From Flavobacteriales bacterium (GTDB lineage: Bacteria > Bacteroidota > Bacteroidia > Flavobacteriales > Crocinitomicaceae), in NCBI GenBank assembly GCA_947375085.1, contig CANCEQ010000094.1, forward strand, positions 1 to 11,433: DNA of 11,433 nt. The letters run 5' to 3'. Position numbers and translations under genes: made by a program. The first letter of the stretch is position 1; every line of letters starts with the position of its first letter. Of the stretch, positions 5,747 through 11,433 are shown piece by piece. The notes below the pieces were generated by a model. It was not told the DNA's origin and did not search any database. It saw only the letters and a program-made list of their open reading frames with translations.

Positions 5747-7201
5747 ATGAAAAAACAATTACTATCGATTGCGATGGTGTGTTCTGCATTTTTTGCTACT
5801 TCACAAACATTGCTTACTGAAAATTTCAATTCACTAACAACAGGCGATCTTGGTACTAATATTACTGGGGCAGTTGCTGGACAAAATGGATGGAAAACCT
5901 ATGCTCCAAATGGAACAGCAAATAGCTTTGCCACTGTAACTAATGTTGGTACTAATGATAATTCATTAGCTATATCAGGATCTACTACATCAACAGGAAC
6001 AAGATACGTCTATAAATCAATTGCTTGGGCAAATAGAACTTCAGGTAATGATGTGTTATTTGCTACATTTGATTTAAATACTGGAGCATTATCATCTAGT
6101 AAAAATGAATTTAGATTTGCTTTAATGAATGCTAAGCAAAGAGTAATTGCAGGTTTTGGTTACACTAAATCTACTAAAGCTTTAACTGCAATTGCTTATG
6201 ATAGTACATTTAATTCAACAGTTACAGGATCTATATCAGGAACAACATTAACATTAACTGGTTATTCAGGTCCAAATTTACCTGCATTTAATTTAATTTC
6301 TGGAGCAGGTATTACGGCAGGAACTTATATTATAAGTGGTTCAGGATCAACATATACTGTGAGTACTTCTCAAACAGTAGCGTCTACTTCAATTCAAGTT
6401 TACGATAGTGGGAATTATCCTTATAATTTAGGTGCATCAAATGCTGTTTTAACTTTGGGAGATGATAAAAATTATTCTTTAGGAATTATTTTTGAAAAAT
6501 CAACTGGTAAAATTACATTTTTTGGAGGTGAATCTACAAGTCCAACACTTTTGTTTGATGTTTTCATTAATCAAAATACTAAAACGAATGATTTCTCTGA
6601 ATTAGACTTGTATGTTAGGGCTGGTACTTCAAATGCAAATTCAGGTGTAGCTAGTTTTGATAATATTTCTTTAGTTGCTCAATCTTGTGCTTTCTATGAG
6701 AATCCAGAATTTACTTATCCAAATACTTCTCATTGTAAAACAGGAGCAAATGTTTCTGCTACTTTGAAAGATAATACAGTTACTGGAACTTTCACTTCTA
6801 CAACAGGTTTAGTATTTGCAAATGCAACAACAGGAGAAGTAAATTTGGCTCAATCTACTTTAGGTACTTATAGAATCAAATTTACTTCAAATGCATCTCA
6901 AACAGCTTGTTCTGATACAGCTTCTGTATTATTTACAGTTTCAAATTGTGCGGGTTTAAATGAAGTTACTGAAAATAAATTCTCAATCTACCCAAATCCA
7001 GCAAATGATATTGTTACAGTTACTTTATCTGATTTGGTAATTACTGAAGGTACAATCAAATTAACTTCAGCTGATGGTAAATTAATTGAGGCTAGAGAAT
7101 TTAATAATTCTTCAATTGAAACTTTTGATGTTAAATCATTGAAAGCTGGAATTTATTTCTTCCAAATTGGAAATACTACTGAGAAAGTTATTATTAAATA
7201 A
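5747..7201 (+). CDS. Secreted T9SS cargo protein with N-terminal jelly-roll-like domain, one Ig-like domain and type A sorting domain
   Basis: A 484-residue secreted protein. Residues 1-19 are a Sec signal peptide (MKKQLLSIAM onward, ending FFATS). Residues 21-315 share a domain with the protein that starts at 9383: ENFNSLTTGDLGT, then GQNGWKTY, RTSGNDVLFA, and a closing ASFDNISLVAQ strand that suggests a jelly-roll or LamG-like fold. Inside it, residues 154-221 form an extra module (see the repeat entry). Residues 319-400 look like a Bacteroidota Ig-like domain (EFTYPNTSHCKTG, TGEVNL, TLGTYRI, two or three cysteines). Residues 412-484 are a type A C-terminal sorting domain with SIYPNPAND, SADGKLIEARE and GIYFFQIG, ending KVIIK. 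The family is exported across the outer membrane by T9SS, and the CTD is normally removed as the protein is released or anchored. No catalytic motif is visible, so the role is probably binding or structural. Confidence 0.88.
   Translation: MKKQLLSIAMVCSAFFATSQTLLTENFNSLTTGDLGTNITGAVAGQNGWKTYAPNGTANSFATVTNVGTNDNSLAISGSTTSTGTRYVYKSIAWANRTSGNDVLFATFDLNTGALSSSKNEFRFALMNAKQRVIAGFGYTKSTKALTAIAYDSTFNSTVTGSISGTTLTLTGYSGPNLPAFNLISGAGITAGTYIISGSGSTYTVSTSQTVASTSIQVYDSGNYPYNLGASNAVLTLGDDKNYSLGIIFEKSTGKITFFGGESTSPTLLFDVFINQNTKTNDFSELDLYVRAGTSNANSGVASFDNISLVAQSCAFYENPEFTYPNTSHCKTGANVSATLKDNTVTGTFTSTTGLVFANATTGEVNLAQSTLGTYRIKFTSNASQTACSDTASVLFTVSNCAGLNEVTENKFSIYPNPANDIVTVTLSDLVITEGTIKLTSADGKLIEAREFNNSSIETFDVKSLKAGIYFFQIGNTTEKVIIK
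6197..6409 (+). repeat. Short direct repeat bounding an inserted Gly/Thr/Ser-rich module in a secreted protein
   Basis: TATGATAGT at 6197-6205 and TACGATAGT at 6401-6409 are 204 bases apart, both in frame and both coding Tyr-Asp-Ser (residues 151-153 and 219-221). Between them lies a module with TGSISGTTLTLTG, LISGAGITAGTYI and STYTVSTSQTVAST. The homologous domain of the protein at 9383 has nothing comparable at this point. The module resembles the short GTYTVSTSQTV-type repeat common in phage tail and other surface proteins; this is from memory. Confidence 0.55.
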
Positions 7202-7218
7202 TATTCTTCATAATTTTG

Positions 7219-7248
7219 AAAGGGTTGTCATTTTGGCAACCCTTTTTT
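7219..7248 (+). terminator. Rho-independent terminator after the first T9SS cargo gene
   Basis: AGGGTTGTC at 7221-7229 pairs with GGCAACCCT at 7235-7243 (one G-U pair, loop ATTTT), followed by a T run to 7248. It begins about 18 bases after the stop codon and separates this gene from the next. Confidence 0.88.
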
Positions 7249-7252
7249 GTTT

Positions 7253-7321
7253 CCATTTACCTCATTTTTTTAACCAAACGCCCCCAAATAGATACTTTCA
7301 GTACATTTTTTCACCGTTTAC
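7253..7321 (+). promoter_or_regulatory. Paired CCATTTAC / CCGTTTAC motifs upstream of the second T9SS cargo gene
   Basis: CCATTTAC lies at 7253-7260 and CCGTTTAC at 7314-7321, with 61 bases between their starts. The second copy begins 40 bases before the -7 box at 7354. The same pair recurs upstream of the gene at 9383 with 62-base spacing and the same 40-base distance to its -7 box. This suggests a shared activator or regulator site, or common descent of the two promoters. Confidence 0.5.
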
Positions 7322-7353
7322 TAACTACTTTTTTTTTCTCAACATTACTTCCA

Positions 7354-7361
7354 TATTTTTG
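7354..7361 (+). promoter_or_regulatory. Candidate -7 box (TATTTTTG) for the second T9SS cargo gene
   Basis: An exact TAnnTTTG match 31 bases before the ATG at 7393 and after the preceding terminator. The usual -33 region is a T run without TTG, which would fit a promoter that depends on an activator bound at the upstream CCGTTTAC copy. Confidence 0.55.
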
Positions 7362-7392
7362 CTTCATAACATTTTAACTAAACAAAATATTT

Positions 7393-9126
7393 ATGAAAAA
7401 AACATTACTATTATCATTTAGTGCGTTAGTTGCTTTAGCTGTTAATTCTCAGCAATTAATTACTTCAAATGCTTCAACAAGAGGTGTGAGTGAAAATACA
7501 GCAAAACATAGTTCAACTAAAGGTGAAAAAGCACTTACATCAACATTGGTATGTAATACTCCTTATGTTGTTGGAACTACAATGGATTTAAATTTTACAT
7601 TCACTTCAAATAATACAGGAGGTGAAAGTGTTGCGAATTTTTCATTGGTGTTTCCTTCAGGAATAACTCCAAACACAAGTGTAAACAATACAAATCCTTT
7701 CATGCCTAATACTGCAACTGGTCCAGCTGCTTTAAATGCTATTTCAGGTCAAACTATTTCTTGGACAAGTCCAGATCAAACTTGGGGAGGAATTACAGGT
7801 GCTAATGGACCTATATCTTTTAAAGTAAATGTTACAATAGCTCCAGGGACAAATGGAAATAAAACTGCTACTTACACTGCAACAGGAGATGGTTATTCAA
7901 ATGCATCAGGTTTAAATGGTGCAGGAACTGTTTCAACAGGTAATGTTACAATTTTAGATGATGCGATTGCAATTTATAACGCAAGTGCTATCTATACTTT
8001 GGTAAATGCAGACTTTCAATATCCTGATGGATCTGGTTATACTCAAAACTGTGGTTTAACTGAAGTGCCCGTTGCTACAAGAATTGTAAACAAAGGAAAT
8101 AGATCTATATCTGCTTTTTCTGTTTCTTATCAAGTAAATTCTGATGCGCCAGTTACTGAAACTGTTGCTGGACCAATTGCAAAAGGAGATAGTTTAACAT
8201 ATATTTTTACTAAAAAAATTGCTACTCCTCAAGGTTTTTATGCTTTAGTTTCATATACTGATTTAACAAGTGATGTTGATAAAACAAATGATACTACAGG
8301 TGCAATTGCTTTTGCTAACTCTTTGCCAACTGTATTGTCAACTACTACATACACAAATGGTTTTGAGAATGATTATGAAAAAGCATCAGTAAAATACGAC
8401 TGGAAAGGTTCAGGTGCTCCATTTGGTATATCTACTTCTACTAAACACAGTGGAACAACAGCATTGTTTTTTACAGCAAGTTTACCATCATACCCTGCAG
8501 CTACTTATTCAACTTATGCCGTTTTACCATGTATGGAAGTTGTTGCAGGTGCTGAATATGTTATTTCTTTTTGGAAAAAAGCAAACTCTAAAACTGCTCC
8601 TTTAGTAGTTAATGGTGAAACAGCAATTTTATCTGGAAAAACTAACGATTTCAGATTAATGGATACTATCAAACCTTTCTCTGCAATAACTCCAAATGCT
8701 CAAGCAGATGTATGGACAAAAGATAGTTTAATTTATGTTGCAAAAGAAACAGGTACTAGATATTTTGCTATTGGTGGTAGAGGGACAGTTTCTGGAACAG
8801 TTAGTGCTGGTGCTCAAAATACAGGAAACCAAGGAAACGTAAGATTAGATGATATTACAGTTCGTCAATCAAAAGTATCTGGTATCAATGAATTAGCAGT
8901 ATCTTCTTTCTCAGTTTACCCAAACCCTGCAAATGATTTAGTAACAGTTTCTTTATCTAACAATGCTTCAAACGGAACAATCGTTTTAATGTCAACTGAT
9001 GGTAAAGTAATTGAGTCTAGAGAATATACAAATTCTACAAAAGAAACATTTGATGTTAAAGCATTAACTTCAGGTGTGTATTTCTTCAAAGTAGGAAACA
9101 CTACTCAAAAAGTTATTATTAAATAA
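7393..9126 (+). CDS. Secreted multidomain T9SS cargo protein with type A sorting domain
   Basis: A 577-residue secreted protein. The signal peptide covers about residues 1-20 (ending ALAVNSQ). A Thr/Ser-rich stretch follows, then a beta-rich domain at about 52-188 (DLNFTFTSNNTGG, WGGITGANGPISF, VTILDD) resembling bacterial DUF11/conserved-repeat adhesin domains. Residues 206-310 look like a CARDB-type cell-adhesion domain, with VATRIVNKGNRSI, a VSYQVNSDAPV strand and a closing DVDKTNDT. Residues 318-492 resemble a carbohydrate-binding-like jelly roll, with TNGFEND, KHSGTTALFF, EYVISFWKKANS and a final NVRLDDITV strand. Residues 505-577 are a type A T9SS sorting domain (SVYPNPAND, STDGKVIESRE, GVYFFKVG, ending KVIIK), closely related to that of the previous gene. 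No protease or hydrolase active site is visible. I infer an adhesive or binding extracellular protein. It has its own promoter and terminator. Confidence 0.87.
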   Translation: MKKTLLLSFSALVALAVNSQQLITSNASTRGVSENTAKHSSTKGEKALTSTLVCNTPYVVGTTMDLNFTFTSNNTGGESVANFSLVFPSGITPNTSVNNTNPFMPNTATGPAALNAISGQTISWTSPDQTWGGITGANGPISFKVNVTIAPGTNGNKTATYTATGDGYSNASGLNGAGTVSTGNVTILDDAIAIYNASAIYTLVNADFQYPDGSGYTQNCGLTEVPVATRIVNKGNRSISAFSVSYQVNSDAPVTETVAGPIAKGDSLTYIFTKKIATPQGFYALVSYTDLTSDVDKTNDTTGAIAFANSLPTVLSTTTYTNGFENDYEKASVKYDWKGSGAPFGISTSTKHSGTTALFFTASLPSYPAATYSTYAVLPCMEVVAGAEYVISFWKKANSKTAPLVVNGETAILSGKTNDFRLMDTIKPFSAITPNAQADVWTKDSLIYVAKETGTRYFAIGGRGTVSGTVSAGAQNTGNQGNVRLDDITVRQSKVSGINELAVSSFSVYPNPANDLVTVSLSNNASNGTIVLMSTDGKVIESREYTNSTKETFDVKALTSGVYFFKVGNTTQKVIIK

Positions 9127-9145
9127 TATAACTTAATTTATAAAG

Positions 9146-9174
9146 AAGGGTTACTCATTGAGTAACCCTTTTTT
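9146..9174 (+). terminator. Rho-independent terminator after the second T9SS cargo gene
   Basis: AAGGGTTACTC at 9146-9156 and GAGTAACCCTT at 9160-9170 form a perfect 11-base-pair stem with a three-base loop (ATT) and run into TTTTTT. It begins about 20 bases after the stop codon. Confidence 0.92.
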
Positions 9175-9233
9175 CGTTTTTATAGGTTTATATTTTATTA
9201 ATAGTAACTTATTTTTAAAGTTTAGCTAAAAAA

Positions 9234-9303
9234 CCATTTACTTTAAACCATATACCCAATCACCACAATATATAGTCATTTAGTGCTTTACTAAACCGTT
9301 TAC
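9234..9303 (+). promoter_or_regulatory. Paired CCATTTAC / CCGTTTAC motifs upstream of the third T9SS cargo gene
   Basis: CCATTTAC lies at 9234-9241 and CCGTTTAC at 9296-9303, with 62 bases between their starts. The second copy begins exactly 40 bases before the -7 box at 9336. Order, strand and distances match the pair upstream of the gene at 7393, while the surrounding bases are mostly different. The rest of the 256-base intergenic region (9127-9382) holds only the terminator and the -7 box. Confidence 0.5.
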
Positions 9304-9335
9304 AAGTTATATTTTTTCTGAAAAAATGTCGATTG

Positions 9336-9343
9336 TAAATTTG
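9336..9343 (+). promoter_or_regulatory. Candidate -7 box (TAAATTTG) for the third T9SS cargo gene
   Basis: An exact TAnnTTTG match 39 bases before the ATG at 9383. No TTG is seen at the -33 position, the same as at the promoter of the preceding gene. Confidence 0.55.
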
Positions 9344-9382
9344 TTTTGATAAAAACTTATTATTTAAAACTCAAATTAATTT

Positions 9383-11433
9383 ATGAAAAAACTTTTATTT
9401 TCATTTGGATTCTTGGGATTAGTTTTCACTGCTAATACTCAAGTTTTACTTTCTGAAGATTTCAATGCATTGACTGTAGGGAATCTTGGAACAGATGTTA
9501 CAGGTAATACACCTGGACAAGGAGGTTGGTATACATATGCCTCAACTGGCGCAACCAATTCTAATTTTAAAATTGTAAATGAGTCTGTAGGTGACAATGC
9601 TTTGCAAATTGCCGGAAATGCAGGGGCATCTGCAACAACGGGAAATCCTAGTAAAACAAGATGGGCGCAATATAATATTTCATCTTCTTGGACTTCTAGA
9701 ACAAGTGGAAATAATGTATTGTATGCAGAATGTATTATGAATACTGGAGCTGTTACTTCAAGTCTTAATAATTTTAATTTCACTGTTTTTTCTACTGATA
9801 ATATTAATTTGGGAGGATTTAATTATAATGCAAATACAAGAGTTTTATCTGGTATAGTTTATAAATCTGAGCTTGTAAATAACGTTGCTACTCCTGGTAC
9901 ATATCAATATTTCTTAGGAGCTTCTTCAACTGCATTAACTTTAACTTCCAATGCTGAAATTAATTTAGGATTTTCTTATAATAAAACAACAGGCGAATTT
10001 TCTTTATTTGGTCAAGGAGCGGGTGCTAGTTTTTATTATACTTTTACTGGTGCTGCTGCTGGTAAAGATCTTCAAGATATTGATTTATATGCAACCGCTG
10101 GAGGTGCAAGTAATGCATCATCTACATCAATTAATTTTGATGATTTTCAAGTCGAAGCAAGATGTGCAACTTTTCCTCCAACTCCAACATTTGCAGCAAT
10201 TGCTCCGATTTGTTCAGGTTCAGCTTTAACACTGCCGACTACTTCTACAAATACAACTCCAATCGCAGGTACTTGGGCTCCTGCAGTAAATAATACAGCA
10301 ACAACAACATATACATTTACTCCAAATTCAGGAGTTTGTGCATATACAGCTACTCAAACTGTTACAGTTAATCAACCTGTTACACCATCATTTACTCAAA
10401 TTCCAGCAATTTGTTCAGGTGCAACGTTGACATTACCAACTTCTTCTAATGATGCTACACCTATTACAGGAACTTGGTTGCCTGCAGTAAATAATACGGC
10501 TACAACTTTATATACATTTACTGCTACAAGTGGTCAGTGTTCTACAGGTTCACCTACTATGTCAGTAACGGTAAATCAACCAACAACTCCAACATTTACA
10601 GCTGTAAACCCAATTTGTTCAGGTGAAACGCTATCTGCTTTACCATTGACTTCTAATAATTCAATTGCAGGTACTTGGGCGCCAGCTTTGAATAATACAG
10701 CTACTACAACATATACTTTTACTCCAGGAAATGGTACTTGTGCTACTCCTCAAACTTTATCAATTACTGTTAATCAACCAACAGTGACAAATTTTGCAAC
10801 AACTCCAGCATTTTGTGCAGGAACTACGGCTCCAGTTTTGTTGACTACTTCAACGAATTCTATTACAGGAACATGGTCGCCTTCTACAGTTAGTAATTCA
10901 ACTTCAGGAACGTATATTTTTACTCCTACTTTAGGTGTTTGTGCTACTACGGTTACTAAAAACATTACAGTTACTCCAAATGTAACTCCAGCTTTTACAA
11001 TTGCTTCTTCAATTTGTACTGGTTCAGCGGCTCCATTATTACCTTTAACTTCAAATAATTCAATTACAGGAACATGGTCGCCTTCTACCGTTAGTAATAC
11101 AACTTCAGGAACGTATAATTTTACTCCTACATCAGGCGTATGCGCAACAACAGCAAGCGCAACTGTGACGGTTAATTCTTCGCCAACAACACCAACTTTT
11201 ACTCCAATAGCTTCTTTTTGTGCAGGAACATCAGCTCCAGCATTGCCAGGTTCATCATTGGAATCAATCACTGGTACTTGGGTGCCGTCAACAATTAGTA
11301 ATTCTGCATCTGGAACGTATGTTTTTACACCGACTTCAGGTTTATGTGCAACAACAGCAAATTTAAATGTGACTGTTACACCTTCTACAACTCCAACATT
11401 TACAACTCCAAATGCTATTTGTGTAGGAGCTAC
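9383..11433 (+). CDS. Secreted protein with N-terminal jelly-roll-like domain and tandem Ig-like repeats (3' truncated, probable T9SS cargo)
   Basis: The frame opens with ATG at 9383 and has no stop before the window end, giving 683 residues of a larger protein. Residues 1-20 are a signal peptide (MKKLLFSFGF onward, ending FTANTQ). Residues 21-264 are homologous to the N-terminal domain of the protein at 5747: EDFNALTVGNLGT, GQGGWYTY, RTSGNNVLYA, TTGEFSLFG, and a final NFDDFQVEA strand. From residue 265 come six complete Ig-like repeats of 66-69 residues and the start of a seventh. Each has an ICSG-like cysteine, a GTWxP core, a TYxFTP strand, a second cysteine about 42 residues after the first, and a TVTVN-like end. 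The likely role is a long, stalk-like surface or secreted adhesin. The C-terminus is not visible; a T9SS sorting domain is expected from its neighbours but not shown. The frame is low in aromatic and rich in Thr, Ser, Ala and Pro residues. Confidence 0.87.
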   Translation, partial: MKKLLFSFGFLGLVFTANTQVLLSEDFNALTVGNLGTDVTGNTPGQGGWYTYASTGATNSNFKIVNESVGDNALQIAGNAGASATTGNPSKTRWAQYNISSSWTSRTSGNNVLYAECIMNTGAVTSSLNNFNFTVFSTDNINLGGFNYNANTRVLSGIVYKSELVNNVATPGTYQYFLGASSTALTLTSNAEINLGFSYNKTTGEFSLFGQGAGASFYYTFTGAAAGKDLQDIDLYATAGGASNASSTSINFDDFQVEARCATFPPTPTFAAIAPICSGSALTLPTTSTNTTPIAGTWAPAVNNTATTTYTFTPNSGVCAYTATQTVTVNQPVTPSFTQIPAICSGATLTLPTSSNDATPITGTWLPAVNNTATTLYTFTATSGQCSTGSPTMSVTVNQPTTPTFTAVNPICSGETLSALPLTSNNSIAGTWAPALNNTATTTYTFTPGNGTCATPQTLSITVNQPTVTNFATTPAFCAGTTAPVLLTTSTNSITGTWSPSTVSNSTSGTYIFTPTLGVCATTVTKNITVTPNVTPAFTIASSICTGSAAPLLPLTSNNSITGTWSPSTVSNTTSGTYNFTPTSGVCATTASATVTVNSSPTTPTFTPIASFCAGTSAPALPGSSLESITGTWVPSTISNSASGTYVFTPTSGLCATTANLNVTVTPSTTPTFTTPNAICVGA
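10175..11433 (+). repeat. Tandem Ig-like repeat array within the secreted protein
   Basis: Repeat starts, set at the PTTPTF-type motif, are 10175, 10376, 10580, 10778, 10976, 11183 and 11381 (the last cut by the window end). Units are 198-207 bases long. The first three share the variant WxPAxNNTATTxYTF, and the next three share WxPSTxSNxxSGTYxF, so there are two subfamilies. Repeats four and five are nearly identical at DNA level across 10856-10927 and 11057-11128. Confidence 0.88.

Noticed and set aside
7167..7421. An 84-codon + strand frame bridging the first and second cargo genes.
   Set aside because: It overlaps the sorting domain of one gene and the signal peptide of the next in another frame and crosses a strong terminator. 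Its Phe/Asn/Ile-rich product reflects AT-rich intergenic sequence.
9439..9783. An open frame on the - strand opposite the start of the third secreted protein.
   Set aside because: It lies fully inside a well-supported + strand gene, begins without a promoter, and its product has no recognisable feature.
10774..11271. A long open frame on the - strand (165 codons) opposite the Ig-like repeats.
   Set aside because: It mirrors the codon periodicity of the repeat array, its product is a low-complexity Val/Gly/Glu repeat that tracks the sense repeats, and it has no promoter or start context. The + strand frame has a signal peptide and clear domains.

Overview
The window is AT-rich DNA that reads like a Bacteroidota chromosome, most likely a Flavobacterium-type member of the Flavobacteriia. 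Four things point there: secreted proteins ending in a type A sorting domain of the type IX secretion system (T9SS), FISUMP-domain lipoproteins, TAnnTTTG-type -7 promoter boxes about 30-40 bases before start codons, and start codons without clear Shine-Dalgarno sequences. Every gene I can support is on the + strand. I see no rRNA, tRNA, CRISPR array or transposase, and no gene-free stretch longer than 300 bases.

Layout. Bases 1-393 are the 3' end of a ferredoxin-NADP reductase/thioredoxin reductase-like flavoprotein, closed by a strong terminator. Bases 536-4303 hold a probable transcription unit of accessory character: two tandem paralogous FISUMP lipoproteins two bases apart, an exported protein of an uncharacterised Bacteroidota type, and a 174-residue protein. 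The last one matches the C-terminal part of contractile injection system tape measure proteins but stands alone. Bases 4399-5640 encode a 12-helix MFS transporter. From 5747 to the window end lie three consecutive, separately transcribed genes for T9SS cargo-type secreted proteins. Each has its own -7 box, and the first two have GC-rich hairpin terminators.

How the genes relate. The first and third secreted proteins share an N-terminal domain, and the first and second share a C-terminal sorting domain. The set therefore looks like a shuffled paralog family of surface or secreted proteins. The third runs off the window in an array of at least six Ig-like repeats of 66-69 residues. The second and third genes share a promoter layout: CCATTTAC, then CCGTTTAC 61-62 bases later, then a TAnnTTTG box exactly 40 bases after that. 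The first gene lacks this and instead has a perfect 16-base inverted repeat running into its -7 box.

The points most worth following up are the orphan tape-measure-like protein, the shared two-motif promoter, and a roughly 68-residue glycine/threonine/serine-rich module in the first secreted protein. That module is absent from its paralog and is bounded by a short direct repeat.
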